A DNA stretch of 64,000 nucleotides from contig NZ_CP032543.1 in assembly GCF_003610995.1 (NCBI RefSeq), positions 5,394,001-5,458,000 on the forward strand, read 5' to 3'. This document shows positions 20,543 to 30,353 of the stretch, in pieces. Source of the stretch: Streptomyces griseus subsp. griseus. GTDB lineage: Bacteria; Actinomycetota; Actinomycetes; Streptomycetales; Streptomycetaceae. The notes under the pieces are model-generated. The model was not told where the DNA came from, did not search any database, and worked only from the letters and a program-made list of their open reading frames with translations. Numbering within the stretch: the stretch's first letter is position 1; every line of letters starts with the position of its first letter. Position numbers and translations under genes: made by a program.

Positions 20543-20703
20543 GGTGGCACATTTCCACCTGCCGTCCGACGCCTGGCACGCACGCTCGCCGCGTTGCCGA
20601 AACGCCCACGTGGCTCCGCCACGAGGGCGCTCCGGCGCCTTGCGATCGCACGCACCAGACGCCGCGCGGCCCGTCCTCCGGACGGACGGTGGAAATGGCC
20701 ACC
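20543..20703 (+). ncRNA. Structured leader of gatC (long-range inverted repeat)
   Basis: Bases 20543-20568 and 20679-20703 are reverse complements over 23 pairs (6, then a one-base bulge, 10, a 2-base mismatch, then 7). About 110 bases lie between, with further short stems such as CGTGG/CCACG (around CTCCG) and a near-complementary pair CGCCTGG/CCAGACG. The element ends 43 bases before the gatC start. It could be a cis-acting RNA in the gatCAB leader or, less likely, the terminal repeats of a small non-coding element (no target-site duplication is seen). No known RNA family is recognised. Confidence 0.5.
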
Positions 20704-20746
20704 GACCCCCAGCCAAAACCACACACCAACCCCTGAGGATCGCTGC

Positions 20747-21043
20747 ATGCCTGGCATCACGCGCGAGGAGGTCGCCCACCTCGCCCGGCTGGCGCGTCTG
20801 GAGCTGAAGGGCGAAGAGCTCGACCACTTCGCCGGTCAACTCGACGACATCATCGGCGCGGTCGCCCGCGTCTCCGAGGTCGCCGACCAAGACGTACCGC
20901 CGACCTCCCACCCGCTGCCGCTGACCAACGTCATGCGCGCGGACGAGGTCCGTCCGTCGCTCACCCCCGCGCAGGCGCTCTCCGGCGCCCCGGCCCAGGA
21001 GCAGCAGCGTTTCAAGGTGCCGCAGATCCTGGGGGAGGACTAA
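20747..21043 (+). CDS. gatC: Asp/Glu-tRNA(Asn/Gln) amidotransferase subunit GatC
   Basis: A 98-residue subunit that ties GatA to GatB. It has the family start [17 protein letters not shown] and the conserved middle [12 protein letters not shown], ending with [11 protein letters not shown] 20747 has GAGGA upstream. It is the first gene of gatC-gatA-(small gene)-gatB; the next gene begins 5 bases after its stop. The complex converts Glu-tRNA(Gln) and Asp-tRNA(Asn) to the amidated forms. Confidence 0.95.
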   Translation: MPGITREEVAHLARLARLELKGEELDHFAGQLDDIIGAVARVSEVADQDVPPTSHPLPLTNVMRADEVRPSLTPAQALSGAPAQEQQRFKVPQILGED

Positions 21044-21048
21044 CCGCC

Positions 21049-22551
21049 ATGACGGACATCAGCACCATCATCAAGCTCACCGCGGCCGAGATCGCCGCGA
21101 AGATCGCCTCCGGCGAGCTCACGGCCGTCGAGGTCACCGAGGCCCACCTGGCCCGGATCGACGCCGTCGACGAGAAGGTCCACGCCTTCCTGCACATCGA
21201 CCGCGAGGGCGCGCTCGCCCAGGCCCGTGCCGTGGACGCCAAGCGCGAGGCGGGCGAGAAGCTCGGCCCGCTGGCCGGCGTCCCGCTCGCGCTGAAGGAC
21301 ATCTTCACCACCAAGGACATGCCGACCACCGTCGGTTCCAAGATCCTTGAGGGCTGGGTCCCGCCGTACGACGCCACGCTCACGCAGAGGCTGCGCGCCG
21401 CCGACGTCGTCATCCTCGGCAAGACCAACATGGACGAGTTCGCCATGGGGTCCTCCACCGAGAACAGCGCCTACGGCCCCACCGGCAACCCGTGGGACCT
21501 CACCCGCATCCCCGGCGGCTCCGGCGGCGGCTCCTCCGCCGCCCTCGCCTCCTACGAGGCCCCGCTCGCCATCGGCACGGACACCGGCGGCTCCATCCGC
21601 CAGCCCGCGGCCGTCACCGGCACGGTCGGCGTCAAGCCCACCTACGGCGGTGTCTCCCGCTACGGCATGGTCGCCTTCTCGTCCTCCCTCGACCAGGGCG
21701 GGCCCTGCGCCCGTACGGTCCTGGACGCGGCGCTGCTCCACGAGGCGATCGCCGGGCACGACCCGCTGGACTCGACCTCCATCGACGCCCCGGTCCCGCC
21801 GGTCGTCGAGGCCGCCCGCAACGGCTCCGTCCAGGGCATGCGCGTCGGCGTCGTCAAGCAGTTCCGCGGCGAGGGCTACCAGGCGGGCGTCCTCCAGCGC
21901 TTCGACGAGTCGGTCGGCCTGCTGAAGTCGCTCGGCGCGGACATCGTCGAGTTGGACTGCCCGTCCTTCGACCTGGCGCTCTCCGCGTACTACCTGATCG
22001 CGCCCTCCGAGTGCTCCTCGAACCTCGCCCGCTTCGACGCCATGCGCTACGGCCTGCGGGTCGGCGACGACGGCACGAAGTCGGCCGAGGAGGTCACCGC
22101 CCTCACCCGCGAGGCCGGCTTCGGCGACGAGGTCAAGCGCCGCATCATCCTGGGGACGTACGCGCTCAGCTCCGGCTACTACGACGCGTACTACGGCTCG
22201 GCCCAGAAGGTCCGCACCCTCATCACCCAGGACTTCGAGAAGGCCTTCGAGCAGGTCGACGTGATCGTCTCCCCGACGACCCCGACCACGGCCTTCCCGA
22301 TCGGAGAGCGCGCCGACGACCCGATGGCGATGTACCTCGCGGACCTGTGCACCATTCCCACCAACCTGGCAGGCAACTCGGCCATGTCGCTCCCCTGCGG
22401 CCTGGCGCCGGAGGACGGGCTGCCGGTCGGACTGCAGATCATCGCCCCCGCCATGAAGGACGACCGGCTCTACAAGGTCGGAGCGGCCGTAGAGGCCGCC
22501 TTCGTGGAAAAGTGGGGGCACCCGCTGCTTGAGGAGGCTCCGTCGCTGTGA
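21049..22551 (+). CDS. gatA: Asp/Glu-tRNA(Asn/Gln) amidotransferase subunit GatA
   Basis: A 500-residue amidase-signature enzyme that frees ammonia from glutamine for the GatB reaction. The triad lysine is in VPLALKDIF, the Gly/Ser-rich signature is [12 protein letters not shown], and the catalytic Ser lies in [11 protein letters not shown]. The length is normal. The stop overlaps the start of the next small gene (GTGA). Confidence 0.97.
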   Translation: MTDISTIIKLTAAEIAAKIASGELTAVEVTEAHLARIDAVDEKVHAFLHIDREGALAQARAVDAKREAGEKLGPLAGVPLALKDIFTTKDMPTTVGSKILEGWVPPYDATLTQRLRAADVVILGKTNMDEFAMGSSTENSAYGPTGNPWDLTRIPGGSGGGSSAALASYEAPLAIGTDTGGSIRQPAAVTGTVGVKPTYGGVSRYGMVAFSSSLDQGGPCARTVLDAALLHEAIAGHDPLDSTSIDAPVPPVVEAARNGSVQGMRVGVVKQFRGEGYQAGVLQRFDESVGLLKSLGADIVELDCPSFDLALSAYYLIAPSECSSNLARFDAMRYGLRVGDDGTKSAEEVTALTREAGFGDEVKRRIILGTYALSSGYYDAYYGSAQKVRTLITQDFEKAFEQVDVIVSPTTPTTAFPIGERADDPMAMYLADLCTIPTNLAGNSAMSLPCGLAPEDGLPVGLQIIAPAMKDDRLYKVGAAVEAAFVEKWGHPLLEEAPSL

Positions 22552-22790
22552 GTGCCATGGCAAAGAAGGCCAGTAACTTCAAGAAGTCCAAGACCGGGCT
22601 GTACGTCTCGCTCGGCAGTACCGCGTTCGGCGCGATCAGCATCGCCAAGCAGGCGAAGCTCGCCCGCCAGGACAACGACGTGCTGCGCCTCATCGACGCG
22701 GCGGTCTCCGCGGCCGCCATCGTCACCGGACTCGCGATCCTCTATCGCGAACTGAAGCGTCTCGGCGACGACGACGTCCTGCTGGGCTGA
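22548..22790 (+). CDS. Small conserved protein inside the gat operon
   Basis: An 80-residue basic protein translated from GTG 22548, which overlaps the gatA stop; GAGGAGG (22531-22537) supports this start over ATG 22557. It has a Lys-rich N-terminus ([14 protein letters not shown]), one weak hydrophobic stretch ([16 protein letters not shown]), and one clear helix ([22 protein letters not shown]). The same slot between gatA and gatB is, to my knowledge, occupied by a small hypothetical gene in other Streptomyces. No function is known; tight coupling suggests a role near GatCAB or the membrane. Confidence 0.75.
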   Translation: MSAMAKKASNFKKSKTGLYVSLGSTAFGAISIAKQAKLARQDNDVLRLIDAAVSAAAIVTGLAILYRELKRLGDDDVLLG

Positions 22791-22806
22791 GAGGGAAAGT
22801 TTCACC

Positions 22807-24315
22807 GTGACTGTCACCGACCTGGTGTCGTACGAGGACGCGCTCGCGTCCTACGACCCCGTCATGGGCCTCGAAGTCCATGTCGAACTCGGCACCAAGA
22901 CCAAGATGTTCTGCGGCTGCTCCACGGAGCTGAAGCAGGACGCCAACTCCCAGACCTGCCCGGTCTGTCTCGGACTGCCCGGCGCGCTGCCGGTCGTCAA
23001 CGAGATCGGCGTGGAGTCGGCCATCAAGATCGGCCTCGCGCTCAACTGCGAGATCGCCGAGTGGTGCCGCTTCGCCCGGAAGAACTACTTCTATCCGGAC
23101 ATGCCGAAGAACTTCCAGACCTCCCAGTACGACGAGCCGATCGCCTTCGACGGCTATCTGGACGTCCAGCTGGAGGACGGCGAGATCTTCCGGGTGCAGA
23201 TCGAACGCGCCCACATGGAGGAGGACACCGGCAAGTCGACGCATGTCGGCGGTGCCACGGGCCGTATCCACGGCGCGTCCCACTCGCTGCTGGACTACAA
23301 CCGGGCCGGTATCCCGCTCATCGAGATCGTCACCAAGCCGATCGAGGGCGCGGGCGCCCGCGCCCCCGAGGTCGCCAAGGCGTACGTCGCCGAGCTCCGC
23401 GAGCTGATCAAGGCCCTCGGCGTCTCCGAGGCGCGCATGGAGATGGGCCAGATGCGCTGCGACGTCAACCTGTCGCTGCGCCCCAACGGCACCGAGACGT
23501 TCGGTACGCGCTCCGAGACGAAGAACGTGAACTCGCTGCGTTCCGTCGAGAGGGCCGCGCGCTTCGAGATCCAGCGGCACGCCGCCGTGCTCTCCTCGGG
23601 CGGCACGATCGTGCAGGAGACCCGGCACTTCCACGAGGAGGACGGCTCCACCACGGCCGGCCGCATCAAGGACAACGCCGAGGACTACCGCTACTTCCCC
23701 GAGCCGGACCTGGTGCCCGTGGCACCCGCCCGCGACTGGGTCGAGGAGCTCCGCAAGGGCCTCCCCGAGCTGCCCCGGCTGAGGCGCGCCCGGCTCAAGG
23801 AGGAGTGGGGGGTCAACGAGCACGACATGCAGTCCATCCTCAACGCGGGCGCGGTCGAGCTGATCGTCGCCACGATCGAGGCGGGCGCTCCGGCGGACCA
23901 GGCCCGCAAGTGGTGGATGGGCGAGCTGGCCCGCAACGCCAACGAGACCGGCCGCGGTCTGGACGAGCTGCCGATCACCCCGGCGCAGGTCGCCCGGGTG
24001 GCCGCGCTCGTCGCGGCGGGCGACCTCAACGACAAGCTGGCCCGCCAGGTCATCGAGGGCGTCCTCGCGGGCGAGGGCGACCCGGACGCGGTCGTCGAGA
24101 AGCGCGGCCTGAAGGTCGTCTCGGACGAGGGCGCGCTCTCCACGGCCGTGGACGAGGCCATCGCGGGCAACGCGGCCATCGCGGACAAGATCCGTGGTGG
24201 CAAGGTCGCGGCGGCCGGCGCGCTCGTCGGCGCGGTCATGAAGGCCACCCGGGGCCAGGCGGACGCTGCGCGCGTGCGCGAGCTGATCCTTCAGAAGCTG
24301 GGAGGCGAGGGCTGA
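22807..24315 (+). CDS. gatB: Asp/Glu-tRNA(Asn/Gln) amidotransferase subunit GatB
   Basis: A 502-residue kinase-like subunit that phosphorylates and amidates the misacylated tRNA. It has the family start [21 protein letters not shown] with zinc-binding cysteines (CGC and CPVC), the [19 protein letters not shown] motif, and [15 protein letters not shown]. The C-terminal YqeY-like tail domain that grips tRNA is complete. GTG 22807 follows the small gene by 16 bases. Confidence 0.97.
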   Translation: MTVTDLVSYEDALASYDPVMGLEVHVELGTKTKMFCGCSTELKQDANSQTCPVCLGLPGALPVVNEIGVESAIKIGLALNCEIAEWCRFARKNYFYPDMPKNFQTSQYDEPIAFDGYLDVQLEDGEIFRVQIERAHMEEDTGKSTHVGGATGRIHGASHSLLDYNRAGIPLIEIVTKPIEGAGARAPEVAKAYVAELRELIKALGVSEARMEMGQMRCDVNLSLRPNGTETFGTRSETKNVNSLRSVERAARFEIQRHAAVLSSGGTIVQETRHFHEEDGSTTAGRIKDNAEDYRYFPEPDLVPVAPARDWVEELRKGLPELPRLRRARLKEEWGVNEHDMQSILNAGAVELIVATIEAGAPADQARKWWMGELARNANETGRGLDELPITPAQVARVAALVAAGDLNDKLARQVIEGVLAGEGDPDAVVEKRGLKVVSDEGALSTAVDEAIAGNAAIADKIRGGKVAAAGALVGAVMKATRGQADAARVRELILQKLGGEG

Positions 24316-24332
24316 CGCCCTGACCGTCCCCG

Positions 24333-24384
24333 AAGGGGCGGTGCACCCGTACGTACTCACCTACGCGCGGGCGCACCGCCCCTT
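24333..24384 (+). terminator. Terminator of the gat operon
   Basis: Arms 24333-24349 and 24368-24384 (17 bases each, one mismatch) flank an 18-base loop. The 5' arm begins AAGGGGCGGTGC. It lies 17 bases after the gatB stop. Confidence 0.75.
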
Positions 24385-24415
24385 CATCCGTGAATCCTCG
24401 CCCTGAGAGACCGCC

Positions 24416-25675
24416 CTGAACACCGTCACCGCCGAGCTCGTCTCCTTCGCCCTCCTCCTGGGCGTCCTCGCCTTCGCCGTGCTGCGCCCCCGGGGCCTGC
24501 CGGAGGCGACCGCGGCCGTGCCCGCCGCCGTCCTGGTGGTGGCGCTCGGCGCGGTGTCCTGGCCCGAGGCCCGGGAACAGGTCGGCGAGCTGCTCCCCGT
24601 CGTCGGGTTCCTCGCCGCGATCCTCGTGCTGGCCCAGCTCTGCGCGGACGAGGGGCTGTTCCGGGCTGCCGGGGATCTGGTGGCGCGCGCCTGCCGGGGG
24701 CAGACCCGGCCGCTGCTCGGCGGGGTCTTCGTCGTCGCCTCGCTCATCACCGCCGTCCTCAGCCTGGACGCCACCGTGGTCCTGCTCACCCCGGTCGTCC
24801 TCGCCACCGCCGCCCGGGTCGGTGCGCGGCCGCGCCCGTACGTCTACGCCTGCGCGCACCTCGCCAACTCCGCCTCGCTCCTGCTCCCCGTCTCCAACCT
24901 CACCAACCTCCTGGCGTTCACCGCGAGCGGTCTCTCCTTCACCCGGTTCGCCGCGCTGATGGCGCTGCCGTGGCTCGCCGCGATCGCCGTGGAGTACGCG
25001 GTGTTCCGCCGCGCGTTCAAGGCCGACCTGGCCGCCGGGGCGCACGCGCCGGATCCCGACGCCGAGCGCACCCCGGTGCCCGTCTTCACGCTCGTCGTGC
25101 TGGCGCTGACGCTGGCCGGGTTCGTCGTCACCTCGTTCGCCGGGTTCGAGCCGCTGTGGGCGGCGCTCGCGGGAGCGGCCGTGCTCGCCGTACGGGCCCT
25201 CCTCAAGCGGGAGACCACGCCCGTCGGGCTCGTCCGCTCGGCCAACCCGCTGTTCTGCCTCTTCGTCCTCGCGCTGGGCGTCGTCGTCAAGGCGGTCGTC
25301 GACAACGGCCTCGGCGACGGGATCGCCGCCCTCCTGCCCGAGGGCGACACGCTTCCCGCCCTGCTCGGCGTGGCCGTGGTCGCGGCGCTGCTGGCCAACC
25401 TGATCAACAACCTGCCCGCGATCCTGGCCCTGCTCCCGATCGTCGCGTCGGCCGGCCCCGGACTGCTGCTCGCCGCCCTGATCGGTGTGAACATCGGCCC
25501 CAACCTCACGTACGTCGGTTCCCTCGCCACCCTCCTCTGGCGTCGCATCCTGCACGCCCACGGCGACGCCCCGGAGCTCGGCCACTTCACCCGGCTGGGA
25601 CTGGCGACCGTACCGGTGACGCTGCTCGCCTCGACCCTCGCGCTCTGGGGGTCGCTGCACCTCATCGGGGTGTAG
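24416..25675 (+). CDS. SLC13/ArsB-type membrane transporter
   Basis: A membrane protein with about eleven helices. The RPRGLPEA segment after helix 1, LDATVVLLTPVVLA, and the duplicated NLTNLLAF and NNLPAILALLP motifs are typical of the SLC13/ArsB anion permease superfamily. Possible substrates are arsenite or dicarboxylates; there is no arsR or arsC nearby. The start is unusual. The first ATG/GTG in frame (24479) would cut helix 1 in half, and a stop lies at 24404-24406. Between them the only start-like codon that keeps helix 1 (AELVSFALLLGVLAFAVL) is CTG 24416, giving 419 residues. Confidence 0.75.
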   Translation: MNTVTAELVSFALLLGVLAFAVLRPRGLPEATAAVPAAVLVVALGAVSWPEAREQVGELLPVVGFLAAILVLAQLCADEGLFRAAGDLVARACRGQTRPLLGGVFVVASLITAVLSLDATVVLLTPVVLATAARVGARPRPYVYACAHLANSASLLLPVSNLTNLLAFTASGLSFTRFAALMALPWLAAIAVEYAVFRRAFKADLAAGAHAPDPDAERTPVPVFTLVVLALTLAGFVVTSFAGFEPLWAALAGAAVLAVRALLKRETTPVGLVRSANPLFCLFVLALGVVVKAVVDNGLGDGIAALLPEGDTLPALLGVAVVAALLANLINNLPAILALLPIVASAGPGLLLAALIGVNIGPNLTYVGSLATLLWRRILHAHGDAPELGHFTRLGLATVPVTLLASTLALWGSLHLIGV

Positions 25676-25728
25676 GCGACCACCCGGAAAGCCGGTTGGA
25701 CTTCTCGTACGGCCTCTTGGACGTTCAC

Positions 25729-25777
25729 CACCGGGCCGTACGCAGTCCTTCCCGCCGCCACCTGACCTGACTAGCTT
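25729..25777 (+). promoter_or_regulatory. Possible phospholipase promoter with a PHO-box-like half site
   Basis: GTTCACC (25729-25735) matches the 7-base core of the Streptomyces PhoP direct-repeat unit, but a convincing second unit 11 bases away is not seen. TAGCTT (about 25772-25777) is a candidate -10 box. Phosphate control of a phospholipase C would make sense but remains unproven. Confidence 0.25.
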
Positions 25778-25810
25778 CCCGGCTGTAACCATCGAATACG
25801 GGAGGCTCTT

Positions 25811-27922
25811 TTGACCACGGACATGTCACGGCGGCGGCTCTTCGCCCTCGGCGGGGGCGCGCTCGGCGCCGCTGCGGCCGGATCGTTCCTGCCGCCGTCG
25901 CTCCAGGCAGCCATCGCCGCGCAGCCCGCCCACGCGGGGTCCGGGGGCGGAGGGCTCGGAGCCATCAAGCACGTGGTGATCCTCATGCAGGAGAACCGCT
26001 CCTTCGACCACTACTTCGGCTCCCTGCGCGGCGTACGCGGCTTCGGCGACCGCAACGCCATCGACCTGCCCACCGGCGGGACCGTCTTCGAGCAGCCCGG
26101 CCCCTCCGGCACCACCGTGCTGCCGTTCCCCGTGCGCGGCGCGGCCGAGGAGCAGAAGAAGGACCTCCAGTACATCGGCGCCCTCGACCACTCCTGGAAC
26201 GGCGGCGCCAAGGCCTGGGGCGGCGGCTGGATGAACGGCTGGATCAGCGCCAAGACCGCCGCGACGATGGCGTACTACGACCGCCGTGACATCCCGCTCC
26301 ACTACGAGCTGGCCGACACCTTCACCGTCTGCGACGCCTACCACTCCTCCATCCACACCTCCACCAGCCCCAACCGCAACCACCTGTGGAGCGGCAGGAC
26401 CGGCTTCGAGCCGAACGGGAAGCGGGCCGTCGGCAACGACGCGTACAGCGAGGGCAGCCACCCCGGCTACGACTGGTCCACCTACGCCGAGCGGCTGGAG
26501 AAGGCGGGCCGCAGCTGGCGGACGTACACGGAGTGGGAGAACTTCACCGACAACCAGATCGAGTTCTACGCCACCTTCAAGGCCATCGCCCGCAAGGCGT
26601 TGGCCAGGACCGGCGGCCCCACGTACATGGAAGCCTTCTACGCCAAGGTCCGCGGCGCCTCCGAGGCCGAGCGCACCCGGCTCCTCGGGCTGCTGGAGGA
26701 AGGCGTCGCGACCCTCACGAAGCAGGAGCGGAGCCTCTTCGAGCGTGGGCTGCGCCGGGTCCCGACGGGGACGCTGGCCGACGAGTTCGCCAAGGACGTG
26801 GCGGCCGGGACACTGCCGGAGGTCTCCTACCTGGTGCCCTCGGCGATCGACTCCGAGCACCCGAGCGTCTCCTCGCCGGTGCACAGCGCCACCATCGTCT
26901 ACAAGATCCTCGACGCGCTCGGCAAGCATCCGGACGTCTGGCGCCACACCGCCGTACTGATCAACTACGACGAGAACGACGGCTTCTTCGACCACGTCCC
27001 GCCGCCCGTCGCACCCCCCGAGGTGACCGGCGAGCAGTGGGAGGGCCGCCCGACCGGCCTCGGCATCCGGGTGCCGCTGCTCGTCGTCTCGCCGTGGACC
27101 GTCGGCGGGTACGTCTGCTCCGAGGTCTTCGACCACACCTCCGTCATCCGCTTCCTGGAGCGGTGGACCGGCGTGAAGGAGCCCAACATCAGCGACTGGC
27201 GGCGCCGCGTCACCGGCGACCTCACCTCCGCCTTCGACTTCACCCGGGCCCGCAGGCAGCCCGCCGTCCAGGTGCCCGGGGCGATCCCGCCGCTCACCGG
27301 CCGCTGGCAGCCGAGGCCCCCTTCGGTCCAGCACCTCCCCGAGCAGGAGCCCGGCGCACGCCCGGCACGCCCGCTCCCGTACCAGCCGGACGCCCAGGTC
27401 AGGCGGGCAGCCGGTGGCGCGCTGCGGGTGGAGCTGGCGAACAGCGGCCGGTCCTCGGCGCACTTCACGCTCTATCCGTACGCCGGTGAGTTCGCGGCTC
27501 CGCAACACCAGGACGTACGCGGTTCGGGGCACTGGACCGTGCCGCCGGCGGGGGAGACGTACCGCTTCACGGTCACCGGGCCGAACGGCTTCCGGCGCGA
27601 GTTCGCCGGGCCGGCCCGGGGCGGTGCCGAGGTCGCCACCCGGATCGACACCCGCGACCGCGATCTCCACCTCACCCTGCGCAACACCGGCCGCCGCCCG
27701 CTGACCTTCCTGGTCCGGCCGCTCGGCTACGTCGACGAGGACGACCTGCGGGACTGGACCCGCCGCGTCACGGTCAAGCCGGGCCGCAGCCGTACGGTCG
27801 TGCACTCGGCGGCGGACGCCCACGGCTGGTACGACCTCGCCGTCACGGCGGAGGGGGAGGACGGCTTCCGGCGGCGGCTCATGGGGCACATCGAGAACGG
27901 CCGGGCGAGCGTCTCCGGCTGA
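25811..27922 (+). CDS. Phosphocholine-specific phospholipase C, Tat-exported
   Basis: A 703-residue secreted phosphoesterase. The Tat signal is SRRRLFALGGGALGAAAAG (residues 6-24), with likely cleavage after AQPAHA. The catalytic domain has QENRSFDHYFG (residues ~60-70), the substrate-site segment TSTSPNRNHLWSG, and YDENDGFFDHV. Two C-terminal DUF756-type repeats follow (about 535-610 and 625-700). This matches the phosphocholine-specific phospholipase C family, which releases phosphocholine from membrane lipids and can feed phosphate starvation. TTG 25811 has GGGAGG 6 bases upstream; ATG 25823 is an alternative. Confidence 0.93.
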   Translation: MTTDMSRRRLFALGGGALGAAAAGSFLPPSLQAAIAAQPAHAGSGGGGLGAIKHVVILMQENRSFDHYFGSLRGVRGFGDRNAIDLPTGGTVFEQPGPSGTTVLPFPVRGAAEEQKKDLQYIGALDHSWNGGAKAWGGGWMNGWISAKTAATMAYYDRRDIPLHYELADTFTVCDAYHSSIHTSTSPNRNHLWSGRTGFEPNGKRAVGNDAYSEGSHPGYDWSTYAERLEKAGRSWRTYTEWENFTDNQIEFYATFKAIARKALARTGGPTYMEAFYAKVRGASEAERTRLLGLLEEGVATLTKQERSLFERGLRRVPTGTLADEFAKDVAAGTLPEVSYLVPSAIDSEHPSVSSPVHSATIVYKILDALGKHPDVWRHTAVLINYDENDGFFDHVPPPVAPPEVTGEQWEGRPTGLGIRVPLLVVSPWTVGGYVCSEVFDHTSVIRFLERWTGVKEPNISDWRRRVTGDLTSAFDFTRARRQPAVQVPGAIPPLTGRWQPRPPSVQHLPEQEPGARPARPLPYQPDAQVRRAAGGALRVELANSGRSSAHFTLYPYAGEFAAPQHQDVRGSGHWTVPPAGETYRFTVTGPNGFRREFAGPARGGAEVATRIDTRDRDLHLTLRNTGRRPLTFLVRPLGYVDEDDLRDWTRRVTVKPGRSRTVVHSAADAHGWYDLAVTAEGEDGFRRRLMGHIENGRASVSG

Positions 27923-28058
27923 GGCGTTCACGGCAGGTCACCGGGGTGGTCCGTCCTGTGCAGGGAGGAGATCAACCCCTGTGACCATGGCCACGAAACG
28001 GGCAAAGGATCAGTTTCTGCTGAGAGAGTGGCGGTCTCAGGTCATGTGACGTTTACGG

Positions 28059-28076
28059 GCAGATCCATCCATCTGC
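28059..28076. promoter_or_regulatory. Inverted repeat upstream of the MMPL transporter
   Basis: GCAGAT-N6-ATCTGC is a perfect 6-base inverted repeat 36 bases before the transporter start. It is a candidate operator; no dedicated regulator lies next to it. Confidence 0.35.
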
Positions 28077-28112
28077 TGGTAAAGGTCCACGAACCCGCAG
28101 GGAGCCCGTCCG

Positions 28113-30353
28113 TTGGCCGCCATCGCCCGCTGGTGCATCAAGCACCGTCTGCTCGCCGTCCTCATCTGGCTCGCCGCCCTCGGCGGCACGGCCGCCGCGG
28201 CGGGGTTCGCGGGTTCCGCGTACTCCAACGACTACGAGGTGCCCGGTACGGAGTCCGGCCGGGCCACCGAGCTGCTCTCGCGCGGCTTCACCGACCTCGG
28301 CGGCGACACCGACACCGTGGTCTGGCACACCACCGGCTCCACGGTCCGGGACGCCGACGTCGAACAGGCGGTGACCCGCACCCTCCACGCCATCGACGCC
28401 CTGCCCGGCGTCGGCGCGGTCACCGGCCCGTACGGCGCCGAGGGCACCGGCCGGATCAGCGAGGACGGCCGCACCGCCTACGCCACGGTCACCTTCGACC
28501 GCCCCGCCGACGAGATCCCCGTCTCCCAGGCCCAAGCCCTCGTGGACACCGCGAAGGGCGCCGAGGGGGACGGGCTCCAGGTCGAACTGGGCGGCACCGC
28601 CGTCGCCCTCACCGAGGCGCCCTCCGTCCATGTCGCCGAGGCGATCGGTGTGGTCGTCGCGGCCGTGGTCCTCTTCCTCGCCTTCGGCTCGCTCGCCGCC
28701 AGCCTGCTGCCCATCGCCACCGCCCTGGTCTCCGTGGGCACCGCCTACGCGGGCATCGTGCTGCTCGGCCATGTGATGACCGTGGCGGACTTCGCCCCGA
28801 TGCTCGGCATGCTCATCGGGCTCGGCGTCGGCATCGACTACGCCCTCTTCATCGTCACCCGGCACCGCCGAGGGCTCCGGCGCGGGATGTCCGTCGACGA
28901 AGCCGCCCAGAACGCCGTCACCACCACCGGACGCGCGGTGGTCTTCGCCGGGGCCACCGTCTGCATCGCGCTGCTCGGCATGCTGATCCTGCGGCTCAGC
29001 TTCCTCAACGGCGTCGCCATCGCCGCCTCGCTCACCGTCGTCCTCACCGTGGCCGCCTCCGTCACCCTGCTGCCCGCCCTGCTCTCCCGGATAGGGATGC
29101 GGGCCCTCAGCCGCCGCGAACGCCGCCGGCTCGCCGAACACGGGCCGCGCCCCGAGCTGCCCACCGGCTTCGCCGCCCGCTGGTCCGCCTTCGTGGAGCG
29201 CCACCCCAAGCTGCTCGGCGGGATCGCGGCCGTCGTCATGACCGTCCTCGCCCTGCCCGCCCTCGGTCTCCACCTCGGCACCTCCGACCAGGGCAACAAC
29301 CCGGCCACCGCGACCACCCGGCAGGCCTACGACCTGCTCTCCGACGGCTTCGGCCCCGGCGTCAACGGCCCCCTCACCATCGCCGCCCAGCTGGACGGCG
29401 CCGACGACCGGCTCGCACTGGACTCACTGCCCGAGAAGCTCCGTACCACCGAAGGCGTCGCCTCGGTCAGCCCGCTCACGTACAACAGCGGCGGCGACAC
29501 CGCCTTCCTCACCGTCGTCCCCGACTCCTCGCCCCAGTCGCGGCAGACCAGCGAGCTGGTCGACCGCATCCGGCAGGACGTGCTCCCGCCGGTGAAGGAC
29601 ACCAGCTCGCTGGAGACGTACGTCGGCGGGGTGACGGCGAGCTACGACGACTTCGCCGAGATCATCGTCGGCAAGCTGCCCCTCTTCGTCGGGGTCGTCA
29701 TCGGCCTCGGCTGCCTGCTCCTCCTGCTGGCCTTCCGCTCCATCGGCATCCCGGTCAAGGCCGCCGTGATGAACGTGGCCGCCGTCGCCTCCTCCTTCGG
29801 CGTCGTCGTCGCCGTCTTCCAGTGGGGCTGGGGGAGCGAGCTGCTCGGGCTCGGCAGCGCCGGGCCCATCGAACCCTTCCTCCCCGTGATCATGGTCTCG
29901 GTCCTCTTCGGCCTCTCCATGGACTACCAGGTCTTCCTGGTCGGCCGGATGTACGAGGAGTGGCTGGAGACCGGCGACAACCGGCGCTCGGTCCGGGTCG
30001 GCCTCGCCGAGACCAGCCGGGTGATCAACTCCGCCGCCGTGATCATGATCTCCGTCTTCCTCGCCTTCGTGCTCAGCGGCGACCGGGTGATCGCCATGTT
30101 CGGCATCGCGCTCGCCACCGCCGTCGCCCTGGACGCCTTCGTCCTGCGCACCCTGCTGGTCCCCGCCCTGATGCACATGCTCGGCGGCGCCAACTGGTGG
30201 CTGCCGGGCTGGCTGGAGCGCCGGCTGCCCCGGATCAGCATCGAGCCGCCCGACTGCGCGGTGGACCGTGCGAAGATCCCGGGTGCGCGCGTCACGGAGG
30301 AGGACGCCGCGGCGGCAGAGGAGGAGCACGATGTTCGCCCTATCCCTGGGTGA
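28113..30353 (+). CDS. MMPL family RND transporter
   Basis: A 746-residue transporter with two copies of the RND unit. Each has a leading helix, a large external domain (residues ~40-175 and ~385-505) and five further helices. The key pattern GLGVGIDYALFIVTRHR in the first half and GLSMDYQVFLVGRMYEEW in the second carries the membrane Asp-Tyr pairs that bind protons in MMPL/MmpL3. The family exports lipids or hydrophobic compounds. TTG 28113 has AGGGAGC upstream. The last 23 bases overlap the next gene, so both are probably co-transcribed. Confidence 0.9.
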   Translation: MAAIARWCIKHRLLAVLIWLAALGGTAAAAGFAGSAYSNDYEVPGTESGRATELLSRGFTDLGGDTDTVVWHTTGSTVRDADVEQAVTRTLHAIDALPGVGAVTGPYGAEGTGRISEDGRTAYATVTFDRPADEIPVSQAQALVDTAKGAEGDGLQVELGGTAVALTEAPSVHVAEAIGVVVAAVVLFLAFGSLAASLLPIATALVSVGTAYAGIVLLGHVMTVADFAPMLGMLIGLGVGIDYALFIVTRHRRGLRRGMSVDEAAQNAVTTTGRAVVFAGATVCIALLGMLILRLSFLNGVAIAASLTVVLTVAASVTLLPALLSRIGMRALSRRERRRLAEHGPRPELPTGFAARWSAFVERHPKLLGGIAAVVMTVLALPALGLHLGTSDQGNNPATATTRQAYDLLSDGFGPGVNGPLTIAAQLDGADDRLALDSLPEKLRTTEGVASVSPLTYNSGGDTAFLTVVPDSSPQSRQTSELVDRIRQDVLPPVKDTSSLETYVGGVTASYDDFAEIIVGKLPLFVGVVIGLGCLLLLLAFRSIGIPVKAAVMNVAAVASSFGVVVAVFQWGWGSELLGLGSAGPIEPFLPVIMVSVLFGLSMDYQVFLVGRMYEEWLETGDNRRSVRVGLAETSRVINSAAVIMISVFLAFVLSGDRVIAMFGIALATAVALDAFVLRTLLVPALMHMLGGANWWLPGWLERRLPRISIEPPDCAVDRAKIPGARVTEEDAAAAEEEHDVRPIPG

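Noticed and set aside
27930..27950. GTTCACG...GTCACC pair after the phospholipase as a PHO box
   Set aside because: The units are 10 rather than 11 bases apart and lie downstream of the gene.
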